Positions 34,980 to 43,679 of a stretch of DNA of 64,000 nucleotides are shown one piece after another. This DNA is from Arcticibacter sp045629565. GTDB taxonomy: Bacteria > Bacteroidota > Bacteroidia > Sphingobacteriales > Sphingobacteriaceae. The notes below the pieces were generated by a model. The model was not told where the DNA came from. It saw nothing but the letters and a program-made list of their open reading frames with translations, and made no database searches. Location: positions 12,834-76,833 of the forward strand of contig NZ_JAZQRL010000007.1 in NCBI RefSeq assembly GCF_045629565.1. Reading direction: 5' to 3'. Both the position numbers and the translations under genes were made by a program. The first letter of the stretch is position 1; the number at the start of each line of letters is the position of its first letter.

Positions 34980-35729
34980 TTAACTATTCGGACAATCAAA
35001 ACGCGTTTCGTATATTCTCCGCAATTCATTCGGGAGCAAGCTTTTTTCGATGTCTTGCGCTGAAGTTTCAACGTCATATTTGAACCTTCTAAATTCCACT
35101 TGAAAACAATTCTCCAGAATCTCAGCGTCTGGTTCAAGGGTCAACATCACATAGCAACCTCGCGGATCGCCGTCTTTTGGCTTCCCTGCCGAGCCGATAT
35201 TCACAACCTGCCTGACCGAACTAGCGTTGGTCTTTAAGATCCGATGATATGGTTGATGTGAATGCCCCACAAAAAGCAAGTGCGCACCCGCTTCATCCAT
35301 TAGTTCCAATACGTAATTTTCGTCTGTGTCTTCAAGTATATATTCATCTATGCGCCGGGTACTGCCGTGAGCAAAAACAAGATTCAACAAGCCTGCCCGT
35401 AATTTGTATTCTAATTTAATATGTGCAGGAAGAGCCTTCAAGTATGTTCTGTTTTCCTCCTTGATTAAATGGTAAGCATAATTCTTGCCTGGCTCTTGAA
35501 GGCTTTCTGCGGTCGTCTTTATCTTCTCAACCTTCTCATCATGGTTTCCTTTTAATGTCCCTATCTTTCTTCTTCGAATCTCTTCTATGATCTCATTCGG
35601 ATAGATGTGATATCCAACCAGATCGCCAAGGCAATAAATGATATCCGGATTCTGACCGTCCATATCCTTTAGCATCGCTTAAAATGCAGCAAGATTCGCA
35701 TGGATATCTGAAAAAAGTGCAATTCTCAT
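34980..35729 (-). pseudogene. Calcineurin-like phosphoesterase with in-frame stop at codon 17
   Basis: From the ATG at 35729 the reading is MRIALFSDIHANLAAF, TAA, AMLKDMDGQNPDIIYCLGDLVGY and onward for 231 more residues to 34980. SDIHAN is metal motif I. GDLVGY, GNHDEK, FAHGS and VGHSHQP are the later motifs. In this family a Glu normally sits where TAA occurs, consistent with GAA mutated to TAA. Restart at ATG 35675 would give a protein without the motif I ligands and probably inactive. The ATG overlaps the ACR3 stop (ATGA), so it was the next gene of the ars operon. Confidence 0.85.
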
Positions 35730-36814
35730 TTTTGTATGATGTCTAAGGCTTTTGTGGGATAGTACTTTTTGCGGAAATAGAAGGCCAGATTGACTAATGC
35801 AATTAATGCAGGAACCTCAACCAATGGCCCAATAACACCTGCAAATGCCTGGCCTGAGTTGATCCCAAAAACACCGATGGCAACTGCAATGGCAAGTTCA
35901 AAGTTATTTCCTGTAGCTGTAAACGCAATAGAGGTACTTCTTGAATAATCAGCACCAAAATATTTACCAGCGAAAAAGCTGATTACGAACATGATGGAGA
36001 AATAGATAACTAAAGGTATAGCAATCCTGACCACATCCATTGGTATCTGAACGATCAACTCCCCTTTGAGGCTAAACATGATTACGATAGTGAAAAGCAG
36101 TGCAATAAGAGTAATCGGAGAAATAAGGGGAATAAACTTGTTTTGAAACCAATCCTCGCCTTTAAGTCTAATAAGGCTATATCTGCTGATAACACCCATT
36201 GCGAACGGAATCCCCAGGTAGATTCCAACACTTTTAGCAATCTCCGCGATAGTGATGTTCACTTCAAGGCTGTCCAGCCCGAAGTAAGGGGGTAATACTG
36301 TAATGAAAACATAAGCAAACACACTGTATAGAAGCACCTGAAATATACTGTTTAACGCAATCAGTCCGGCGGCATATTCCCTGTTGCCCTCAGCAAGCTC
36401 ATTCCACACCACAACCATGGCAATACATCTGGCCAGACCAATAAGGATTAACCCCACCATATATTCTGGGTAATCTCTCAAAAAGGTAATGGCCAAAAAG
36501 AACATTAATATCGGCCCGATAACCCAGTTCAGGACTAGCGAAACACTTAAAACCCTGGTGTCTTTAAATACTTCACCCATTTTCTCATACTTCACTTTTG
36601 CCAGTGGTGGATACATCATCAGTATCAATCCAATCGCTAGTGGGATATTCGTGGTTCCGCTCGAAAATGAGTTGATAAATCCCGAGGAAGAAGGTAGGAA
36701 GTAGCCGGTAGCAACACCGATACCCATAGCAAGAAATATCCAGAGGGTAAGGAAACGATCCAAAAAGCCTAATTTTTTTCTTTCGGCAGCAGGCGCGCAG
36801 TTATTTGCAGACAT
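35726..36814 (-). CDS. acr3: ACR3 family arsenite efflux transporter
   Basis: Inner-membrane arsenite exporter driven by proton motive force. The 362-residue protein has ten hydrophobic helices. The family's essential cysteine is in GLARCIAMVVVWNELAEGN (near residue 130), and the conserved glutamate is in GPLVEVPALIALV near the C-terminus. GNNFELAIAVAIGVFG is the other diagnostic stretch. It appears fully intact in an otherwise eroded operon. The start lies 3 bp after the tail of an arsC remnant and the stop overlaps the phosphoesterase start. Confidence 0.95.
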   Translation of the reverse strand: MSANNCAPAAERKKLGFLDRFLTLWIFLAMGIGVATGYFLPSSSGFINSFSSGTTNIPLAIGLILMMYPPLAKVKYEKMGEVFKDTRVLSVSLVLNWVIGPILMFFLAITFLRDYPEYMVGLILIGLARCIAMVVVWNELAEGNREYAAGLIALNSIFQVLLYSVFAYVFITVLPPYFGLDSLEVNITIAEIAKSVGIYLGIPFAMGVISRYSLIRLKGEDWFQNKFIPLISPITLIALLFTIVIMFSLKGELIVQIPMDVVRIAIPLVIYFSIMFVISFFAGKYFGADYSRSTSIAFTATGNNFELAIAVAIGVFGINSGQAFAGVIGPLVEVPALIALVNLAFYFRKKYYPTKALDIIQK

Positions 36815-36817
36815 AGT

Positions 36818-36916
36818 CTAAATATTTTCTTTGATGAATTTCTCTGAGTAACTCCGGATCATATCCCTTACAGTTCTGAACTGCTGTTGGACTTGTTGCT
36901 CAGTTCGGATGCTTTT
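36818..36916 (-). pseudogene. ArsC (arsenate reductase) C-terminal remnant
   Basis: In a frame shifted from arsR, the minus strand reads KSIRTEQQVQQQFRTVRDMI followed by RSYSEKFIKENI and a TAG at 36818. This matches the ending of thioredoxin-linked arsenate reductases of Bacteroidota, which finish FR-VRDLIK-Y--KF--EN(L/I). The catalytic N-terminal part is missing. It overlaps the 3' end of the arsR frame, as if a deletion joined the two genes. Its position just before acr3 is where arsC is expected. Confidence 0.6.
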
Positions 36917-37059
36917 GCTACCAGATCGCCACATATGCAAGTATTGGAAATGAGTATTCTTTGCAAAATAGCAATACGGGCAGGATGAGCCATTGCCTTC
37001 AATAACTGTGCAAGCTGATTTTGTTCAGCTGTAAACATTTCCGTTTTTGTTAGTCCCAT
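36868..37059 (-). pseudogene. arsR: Truncated ArsR family regulator
   Basis: A 63-residue frame reads MGLTKTEMFTAEQNQLAQLL, then KAMAHPARIAILQRILISNT, then CICGDLV, which is a normal ArsR start up to the metal-site CxCGDLV. The family continues with the LP-x-AQATVSQHLKEL recognition helix for about 50 further residues. Here the sequence changes to AKASELSNKSNSSSEL and stops. The recognition helix is lost, so DNA binding is unlikely. The arsC remnant begins in another frame at this junction. Confidence 0.75.
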
Positions 37060-37101
37060 ATTGCAATATTGCGATTAATTATAAGAATGAAAAACTTTTC
37101 T

Positions 37102-37503
37102 TTACTTAGCCTCGGAAATCCATTCATCAACAATCTTAGCCAAGTCTAATTGTGCGTCTTCTATTTCCCGAATGTTCTTGAACGTTGCTATCGCCCTGTC
37201 ATTCTCTTTCCAAGTTAATAACTTACTTTTTGTATCGATCAATCTGTTCGGAGGTTGTTCCAGCTTCTTTGCTCCCCTATGAAAAATTAATTGAATCTGC
37301 TTTGGCGGCTGAATCCTCATTGTGATTCTGTCCTCGTCATTAAAGCAGAAATTCGGTCCGTTCCATTTGATATTTTCGGTCAGGCCGGCATTCGCGGTTA
37401 GAATACATTTCCGCAATTCTTCAATTTCATTTCTTAGTGGGTGGTCCAGTGTGTCCAGAAATTCTGTCACTTTGTTATTCAGATACTGTGCTTGCTTTGA
37501 CAT
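37102..37503 (-). CDS. DUF1801 family protein
   Basis: A 133-residue cytosolic protein of the DUF1801/YdhG-like family, seen in YLNNKVTEFLDTLDHPLRNEIEELRKCIL, then LTENIKWNGPNFCF and the QIQLIFHRGAKK segment. The fold resembles frataxin-like iron-binding proteins, but no biochemical role is proven. A 42-bp gap separates it from arsR. It is not obviously part of the arsenic operon. Confidence 0.85.
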   Translation of the reverse strand: MSKQAQYLNNKVTEFLDTLDHPLRNEIEELRKCILTANAGLTENIKWNGPNFCFNDEDRITMRIQPPKQIQLIFHRGAKKLEQPPNRLIDTKSKLLTWKENDRAIATFKNIREIEDAQLDLAKIVDEWISEAK

Positions 37504-37678
37504 GGTAGTGCTTTTAATTCAAGAAAGGGAATAATTATTACAAGTTAATACAGAAAAAGCTCGTCCAGCATGGTAAGTATCAATAATTCTGAGTCGTTCG
37601 TTTGGGGTGTAGATGGATGCGTAGACGCGTACTTTCTATAGTAACGGCTCTGATACGGAAATTTTAACGGCTAAGTCG

Positions 37679-37686
37679 TACTTTTG
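37679..37686 (+). promoter_or_regulatory. Putative -7 element for the GH2 gene
   Basis: TACTTTTG matches TANNTTTG, 26 bp before the GH2 start codon. No matching TTTG is present at -33, so the promoter may need an activator. Confidence 0.35.
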
Positions 37687-37711
37687 GGTTTTAAAGTACA
37701 AAGAAAGGTTC

Positions 37712-40174
37712 ATGTTTAAATCTCTGCTTTCCGAACATACTGTTCATTCATCACTTAATTTCAAGTTCTTTTTAACCCTCATGATGCTGTCACTCTCTGC
37801 ATTTACCTATGCGGATGACAGGAAACAACTTTTTAATAGGGGTTGGAAGTTTTATCTCGGTGCAGCAGAAGAGGCGAAATCGTTTGAATTTGATGACCAT
37901 CAGTGGCGCTCGGTGGATCTTCCTCACGATTGGAGTATTGAGCCAATAAAAAATCAAGTTCCTGGTAAAACGATAGGTCCATTCAGCAAGGAAAGTCCGG
38001 GTGGCGCCGCCACTGGCCAGACGCTGGGTGGGGAAGGTTGGTATCGCAAAACATTCACGATAGGTTCAGCTGACGCCGGGAAAAGACATGAATTGTATTT
38101 CGAGGGTATATACAATCAATCGGAAATATGGATAAACGGGAAAAAGGCAGGGGAGAACATGTATGGTTACAGTACCTTCCGCTTTGACATCACGGCATAT
38201 TGTAATGCGCCCGGAGAAAAAAATGTAATTGCAATAAAAGTAGTTAATAAAGGGAAAAATTCCAGATGGTACGCAGGATCGGGTATTTACAGGCACGTTT
38301 ATCTTATCAAGACAGGTCAATCGCATATTGATGATTGGCTTAGTTCTGTTCAGACTACTTCCATACTCAAAGACGAAGCAAGGCTGAGCATAGCTACAAC
38401 GGTAATTCAATCTAAGGGCGATAAAGATCTGATGATTGATGCAGTGCTGACAAGCCCGGAGGGGAAAGTTGTTGGCAAGGAACAAAGATCTGTTCCTTCT
38501 GCGGCAAATGATACTGCAGCATTGGCTTTTGATTTCATGGTATCTAATCCAAAACTATGGAATGTGACTACTCCCTCTCTTTACAGCTTGAAGTTGACAT
38601 TGAGCAATAAAAAGGGCGTTCAGGATATCGTTACCTTGCCTTTTGGCATTCGCACTATCGCTTTTTCTGTTGACAAGGGGTTCCAAATTAATGGAGAGAC
38701 GCTTAATCTTAAAGGGGGATGTATTCATCACGACAATGGTTTGCTTGGTGCAGCTGCATACGATCGGGCTGAGGAAAGGAAGATTGAGTTGTTGAAAGCG
38801 AATGGATTCATCGCTATCCGATCTCACAATCCGATGTCGGAAAGTTTTATGCAAGCCTGTGATCGTCTGGGAATGTTAGTCATAAATGAGGCTTTTGATC
38901 AGTGGGAGAGAAAGAAAAATCCGGATGACTATCATCAGTATTTCAAGGAATGGAGTGCAAAAGATATCAGATCGCTGGTATTAAGGGATCGCAATAAGCC
39001 GTCAGTTATCATGTGGAGCATCGGTAACGAGATATATGAAAGGCTTACTGAGAGAGGGATGGAAATAGCAGCCTACCTGAGAAAGGAAGTGTTGAAATAC
39101 GATACTACCAGGGCCATTACTGCCGGAGTAAACAACCAGTGGGATAAAGAGCGTAAAAACAGGGTTCCGATTGACAATGCGTTTCGTTCCCTGGATGTGG
39201 CGGGATACAATTACATGTGGTCTGTGTATGAGCGTGATCATGTCAGATTCCCCGACCGAATCATGTTGGGTACTGAAAGTGTAGCCACCGAAGCTGCAGC
39301 TAACTGGGATAAGGTGGAAAGGTTACCTTACGTAATAGGAGATTTTATCTGGACTGCAATGGACTACCTGGGTGAATCGGGACTGGGCAGCTCCATTGAA
39401 GTCGATCCGACGGAAAATACACACTTTTTTCAGGATTGGCCGTGGTATAATGCCTGGTGTGGAGACATTGATTTGTTGGGTATTAAGAAGCCTCAGTCGT
39501 ACTATCGGGATATCGTTTGGAAACAGCGGAACATTACGATGGCAGTAGAATTGCCCGCACAGCCAGGAAAGATCAGAAAAGTTAGCTTTTGGGGTTGGCC
39601 ACAGGAAAGTCTGGAATGGAATTTTCCGGAACAAATCGGTAAAGAGGTTTCGGTAAATGTATATTCGAGGGCACCGATAGTCAAGCTGTTTCTTAATGGT
39701 AAGTTTCTGGCCGAACAAAAAACAGACAGCGTTTATAAAGCCACTTTCAAGACCCCGTATCATCCGGGAACGCTTAAAGCAGTGGAATATATCGACGGTG
39801 TAGCAGGTGACTCTATTGCACTGACTACTCCGGGAGAGAAAAGGATGTTGAGATTATCGGCCGACCTCAATAAATTGCCTGCGAACGGGCAGTCACTTTC
39901 TCACGTGCTTATTGAACTTGTAGATCAGCATGGTCGAGTGGTTTTGGAGTCGGGTAGAATGATTGATATCTCATTATCAGGAAAGGCGGGTAAGATTGTT
40001 GCTTCGGGTAACGCCGCACCAAATGACATGGAAAGTTTCAATTCTTTACAACCGAAATTATTTAATGGCCGGGCGATCGTTATACTCAGATCGGGTTATG
40101 AAAATGGGAGTGTATCTTTAAAGGTTAGATCAAAAGGGCTAAAGTCTCGTAGTTTGAAAATCGGCGTGAACTAA
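37712..40174 (+). CDS. Glycoside hydrolase family 2 (beta-galactosidase-like)
   Basis: An 820-residue exported enzyme. FKFFLTLMMLSLSAFTYADD is the signal peptide. The sugar-binding jelly-roll (GWYRKTFTI ... LYFEGIYNQSEIWINGK), an immunoglobulin-like domain and a TIM-barrel catalytic domain follow. The acid/base is Glu440 in SIGNEIYE and the likely nucleophile is Glu522 in LGTESVATE. The C-terminus has DUF4982-like and immunoglobulin-like domains. GH2 covers beta-galactosidase, glucuronidase and mannosidase; specificity is not readable here. The following GH105 gene suggests plant cell-wall glycan side chains. Confidence 0.9.
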   Translation: MFKSLLSEHTVHSSLNFKFFLTLMMLSLSAFTYADDRKQLFNRGWKFYLGAAEEAKSFEFDDHQWRSVDLPHDWSIEPIKNQVPGKTIGPFSKESPGGAATGQTLGGEGWYRKTFTIGSADAGKRHELYFEGIYNQSEIWINGKKAGENMYGYSTFRFDITAYCNAPGEKNVIAIKVVNKGKNSRWYAGSGIYRHVYLIKTGQSHIDDWLSSVQTTSILKDEARLSIATTVIQSKGDKDLMIDAVLTSPEGKVVGKEQRSVPSAANDTAALAFDFMVSNPKLWNVTTPSLYSLKLTLSNKKGVQDIVTLPFGIRTIAFSVDKGFQINGETLNLKGGCIHHDNGLLGAAAYDRAEERKIELLKANGFIAIRSHNPMSESFMQACDRLGMLVINEAFDQWERKKNPDDYHQYFKEWSAKDIRSLVLRDRNKPSVIMWSIGNEIYERLTERGMEIAAYLRKEVLKYDTTRAITAGVNNQWDKERKNRVPIDNAFRSLDVAGYNYMWSVYERDHVRFPDRIMLGTESVATEAAANWDKVERLPYVIGDFIWTAMDYLGESGLGSSIEVDPTENTHFFQDWPWYNAWCGDIDLLGIKKPQSYYRDIVWKQRNITMAVELPAQPGKIRKVSFWGWPQESLEWNFPEQIGKEVSVNVYSRAPIVKLFLNGKFLAEQKTDSVYKATFKTPYHPGTLKAVEYIDGVAGDSIALTTPGEKRMLRLSADLNKLPANGQSLSHVLIELVDQHGRVVLESGRMIDISLSGKAGKIVASGNAAPNDMESFNSLQPKLFNGRAIVILRSGYENGSVSLKVRSKGLKSRSLKIGVN

Positions 40175-40370
40175 AATTTTGTCATTATAGGTTACGAAAT
40201 GGAGGTGCGGGCAGCGAATTCATTGATGAACAGGATGATAACGAATGTGGATCTTTCCGAAGGCAAGCAGGCTGTCTAACATTGTTATTATAGAGCATTG
40301 ATTTCAAATTAGAATACCTAATTTCGGTTTCGACTAACAAAGTTTTTGTATAGACCTGTAATAATAACCA

Positions 40371-41573
40371 ATGAAGTATTCAAGAGTTCTAGTGATCTGC
40401 GTAGGTGTTTTGGCATCAGCTGGATGTGCGTCGCAAAAATTCCAAAATAAAAGCGTACAGCATGTGGATTATGCCACGGAGATCAGCAACACCATTATGC
40501 ACAAATGGCCAGATTCGTTGACGCGTCTGGACGGCAAGTCCGCAGGATGGTCTTACGATATCGGTCTGTATCTGGATGCGATCTCGAATGTTTATGCGAG
40601 AACCGGCGATCAGAAATATTTCGATTATATCCAGAGGCAAATGGATAGATTTCTGTTGCCTGACGGGAAAATCAGATATTATAGCCAGGAATCCTACAAT
40701 ATCGATTATGTAAGAAACGGTAAAATGATGTTGTACCTGTATGAAAAGACAGGTCAACAGAAGTATGCTGATGCAGCGACGTATCTGAGACAACAGTTAT
40801 ACAAGCATCCGCGAACAAGCGAAGGTGGTTTCTGGCATAAAAAAGTATATCCGCATCAGATGTGGTTAGATGGGTTGTATATGGGACAGCCATTTTATGC
40901 GCATTATTCGAGTCAGTTTAATGAGCCAGGGAATTTTGATGATGTCGCCAGGCAATTCATCCTGATGGAAAAAAATGGAAGGGACAACAAAACGGGTTTA
41001 CTTCATCATGCCTGGGATGAGAAGAAGGAGCAAAAATGGGCAGACAAAGTTACCGGTAAATCGCCGAATTTCTGGGGACGTGCAATGGGTTGGTATGGTG
41101 TAGCGCTGGTTGATGTTCTGGATTATTTTCCGAAGGATCATCCCAATAGAGCGGAATTGATTGCAATACTTAACCGATATGTGGAAGCTGCTGCTAAGGT
41201 GCAGCATCCGAAGAATAATTTATGGTATCAGGTTTTAGATCAGGCCGGCAGAGAAGGAAACTATCCAGAAGCGTCTGCTTCTTCTATGTTTGTATACACC
41301 ATGTTGAAAGGGTCAAGATTAGGATATATTCCTGCTGAGTATAAGGCTATTGGCCTAAAGGGCTATGACGGATTGATTAAGAAGTTCATTGTAAAAGGCG
41401 ACGACGGGCATTACCACCTTAATGGGACGGTTATGGTTTCCGGTTTAGGTGGCACTCCGTACAGGGACGGAACTTTTAATTATTATATCAGTGAGCCGGT
41501 TATCCAGGATGATCCGAAGGGGATGGGCGCATTTATTCTGGCCGCTAATGAGAGGCAGTTGGCGGGGAGGTAG
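40371..41573 (+). CDS. GH105 unsaturated glucuronyl/galacturonyl hydrolase, lipoprotein
   Basis: A 400-residue enzyme of the YteR/YesR type that hydrates and releases terminal unsaturated uronic acids left by polysaccharide lyases. A lipoprotein signal ends in SAGC at residue 19. The alpha/alpha barrel shows GWSYDIGLYLDAI, MWLDGLYMG (candidate catalytic Asp167), NFWGRAMGWYG and SASSMFVYTMLKG. All are standard GH105 motifs. It follows the GH2 gene by 196 bp and probably serves the same glycan. Confidence 0.92.
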   Translation: MKYSRVLVICVGVLASAGCASQKFQNKSVQHVDYATEISNTIMHKWPDSLTRLDGKSAGWSYDIGLYLDAISNVYARTGDQKYFDYIQRQMDRFLLPDGKIRYYSQESYNIDYVRNGKMMLYLYEKTGQQKYADAATYLRQQLYKHPRTSEGGFWHKKVYPHQMWLDGLYMGQPFYAHYSSQFNEPGNFDDVARQFILMEKNGRDNKTGLLHHAWDEKKEQKWADKVTGKSPNFWGRAMGWYGVALVDVLDYFPKDHPNRAELIAILNRYVEAAAKVQHPKNNLWYQVLDQAGREGNYPEASASSMFVYTMLKGSRLGYIPAEYKAIGLKGYDGLIKKFIVKGDDGHYHLNGTVMVSGLGGTPYRDGTFNYYISEPVIQDDPKGMGAFILAANERQLAGR

Positions 41574-41680
41574 ACGCGGTGGTGCGATCTATTGTTGGTC
41601 TTTCGAAGACAAATCGACCGGGTCTGCTCGCCAACTAATTTCAAAGCGCAGTTATGAGCTCTGGGTTTCCGTATTTTTAA

Positions 41681-41773
41681 TTCGACATATTCTACGAAAT
41701 TGTTCAATATGGCTTGGCAGCCTTCCTTCTGGAATTTGGGATCATTTTCTGTTTCGGCATCGAAGGTAGATTT
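41681..41773 (-). pseudogene. SRPBCC (AHSA1-like) C-terminal remnant
   Basis: Thirty-one codons read KSTFDAETENDPKFQKEGCQ then AILNNFVEYVE. Twenty-two of 31 residues are identical to the end of the intact SRPBCC protein at 55253-55684. A stop lies immediately upstream (41774-41776), and no start or N-terminal domain is present. It is a relic of a second copy of that locus. Confidence 0.85.
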
Positions 41774-41840
41774 TTACCAGTTTTGCCGTTGTTGTTTATT
41801 AAATATGGTGTTGGCTTTGAAATTTATTGTGTTGTATAAG

Positions 41841-41866
41841 CGACAACTTAGGGGGTATTACGACAT
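41841..41866. promoter_or_regulatory. Relic of a GATase-AraC binding region
   Basis: CGACAACTTAGGGGGTATTA followed by CGACATT closely resembles CGACAAGTTTGAGGGGGGAT then TACGACAAT at 56640-56668, upstream of the intact GATase-AraC gene. Both contain a direct repeat of CGACA about two helical turns apart. Confidence 0.6.
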
Positions 41867-41949
41867 TGAGGTGAAGAAAATGTTTAATGTCAGTAATTCT
41901 TTTTATGGGATCGCTATTGTAAATAGCTTTTAAAGGTTCCCTGACACCA

Positions 41950-43521
41950 TTAAGGTAAATTTTGCACCGGTGATTCCTGCGCCACTCGACTGGTTTTCGC
42001 TGTCCCGGAGTAAACAAAAGGATGCCTAAAGGATACAGCCTGGCTCTGCAGATCTGCTGACGATATATGAGATGCCCAGTCGAGAAAATTATAGTGCTTC
42101 AGAAGAGAGAGCTCACTCTTGTCACTGTAAATCAATTGGATTTTTCGTTGTATTTTTTTCCAGGTGTTCGTCTTGAATTGTTTACCTCTCCTTTTAATGT
42201 CGGCAGCTATTAGCGAAAAAATTATCTTTTCAATGGTTAAAAGTTTTTCCCCTTTGTTTAGTGCTCTCTTATAAGATCTCATTTCGTAGCTTAAGGTGCT
42301 CGAATCAATTGTTTCGTAACAAGATATAATGTATAAAAGCTTTCCGGCTCTATGTAAGGAGTCTTTAGATTTATGATGCAGAAAAGTCGATGCCAGTCGT
42401 CTGACAATAGTCCATTTTCTGACTTGGGCATGAAGAGAGCAGTTTAGCAGGATGATTTCCAGATCTTTGGTATCGCTGATTGCCTGAAAGGGCGTGAGAT
42501 TGTTTGGTGGTAGAAAGGTTCCCGCTTCTTCAAATTTTTTAAGTCCGACGAGGCGATGTAATGAATATAATTGAATGGTTTTCTTGATTTCATTTTTGAA
42601 GTGTTCCGGATAGGTTTTGCTGAGAAGATTCTCAAGTTTTTCGTTGTAAAACGACATCTCGTCATATCTTCCTATCGTTCTTAGACTATCCAGAATGCCA
42701 TCTAAGGCAGAAAGGTAGTCATAAGGAGGAAAGTCCCATATCTCCTCGTTTGCCTCGAACTCCTCATTTAGACTTTTGAACACCCGCAAGGCCGATTTAT
42801 AATCGGATATGTGTATGAAGAAGAAGGACTGAAATAGTAAATGTAATTTTTGTGCGGAAAATATTTTTTTATTCTTTCCGGATATTAGGCTTAATTCACT
42901 GAATATAAGATCCTGAATGTTTTTGTTGTTTGATGGTTTTGAGATTAAAACCTGATTAATGGTGCGTAACTTCAATAGTTCATAGAGCGAGAACTGCTCC
43001 TGGATTTGTTTGATTTTAGCCAGATTCGTTTTAAGGCTCATCTGCGTCATAATCAGTGCATCTTCATCCATATCAGGAAAATCAAGGTCTGCCAGGAGGG
43101 ATGATTCCATTCTTTCAGCATGATAGGCAACAATATGATTTTGCTGTTTGTTGGCTGATTGTTTTGCATGTGATAGTTCCTTAAGGCCATATTCAGGAAT
43201 GGACCTTTCCACGCAGAGCCTAGCTGTCATTAGCCGGTACAATTGGTTGTACCAATCATCCTGCTCTATGCGGAGCATGACCAAGACTTTTAACAGGATC
43301 TTAAATAAATAAGATATGTTGTTTTGAAAAGACCTTCTGGGACAGCTACTGTTGAAGAGTTGCTGAATGGTTTCCCTGTTTTTTTCTTTTCCATTTAAGA
43401 TGAGGTCATAGAGGCAGAGATAGTCCTTCTCGTCAGAATAAGCGTTTGTGTATGAACTAAACATCTTTTTCTCAACAGAGGAAAGCGAATGCACAAGTTT
43501 GTGTAATTCTTCAAACTTCAT
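41950..43521 (-). CDS. Hypothetical large helical protein
   Basis: A 523-residue cytosolic protein without signal peptide or membrane segments. Nearly all predicted structure is alpha-helical, with repeated pairs of helices between residues 90 and 450 that look TPR-like but without strict TPR consensus. The opening MKFEELHKLVHSLSSVEKKM is polar and could form a small N-terminal bundle. The C-terminal 25 residues are basic and disordered. It is divergent from the ribose locus, with a 158-bp shared intergenic region, so a regulatory link is possible but unproven. Confidence 0.7.
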   Translation of the reverse strand: MKFEELHKLVHSLSSVEKKMFSSYTNAYSDEKDYLCLYDLILNGKEKNRETIQQLFNSSCPRRSFQNNISYLFKILLKVLVMLRIEQDDWYNQLYRLMTARLCVERSIPEYGLKELSHAKQSANKQQNHIVAYHAERMESSLLADLDFPDMDEDALIMTQMSLKTNLAKIKQIQEQFSLYELLKLRTINQVLISKPSNNKNIQDLIFSELSLISGKNKKIFSAQKLHLLFQSFFFIHISDYKSALRVFKSLNEEFEANEEIWDFPPYDYLSALDGILDSLRTIGRYDEMSFYNEKLENLLSKTYPEHFKNEIKKTIQLYSLHRLVGLKKFEEAGTFLPPNNLTPFQAISDTKDLEIILLNCSLHAQVRKWTIVRRLASTFLHHKSKDSLHRAGKLLYIISCYETIDSSTLSYEMRSYKRALNKGEKLLTIEKIIFSLIAADIKRRGKQFKTNTWKKIQRKIQLIYSDKSELSLLKHYNFLDWASHISSADLQSQAVSFRHPFVYSGTAKTSRVAQESPVQNLP

Positions 43522-43612
43522 TAGGGAATATAATTGGCTAATTGGTTGATGGAAAGTGGAATATAGAAAAATAACGTGAGATAATAGTCTATTGTAATTA
43601 TTTTTTTGTCTG

Positions 43613-43652
43613 ATAAGTGGCTTATTAACGGTTTTATTCTCAATTATATTTG
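43613..43652 (+). promoter_or_regulatory. Putative regulated promoter of the ribose/nucleoside locus
   Basis: TATATTTG at 43645-43652 is a perfect TANNTTTG -7 element, 27 bp before the ribokinase ATG. The expected -33 TTTG is missing. In its place lies ATAAG-TGG-CTTAT, a 5+5 inverted repeat at 43613-43625 that fits an operator or activator site. Confidence 0.5.
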
Positions 43653-43679
43653 AGTACTAACCAATTAATTATAAACCGT

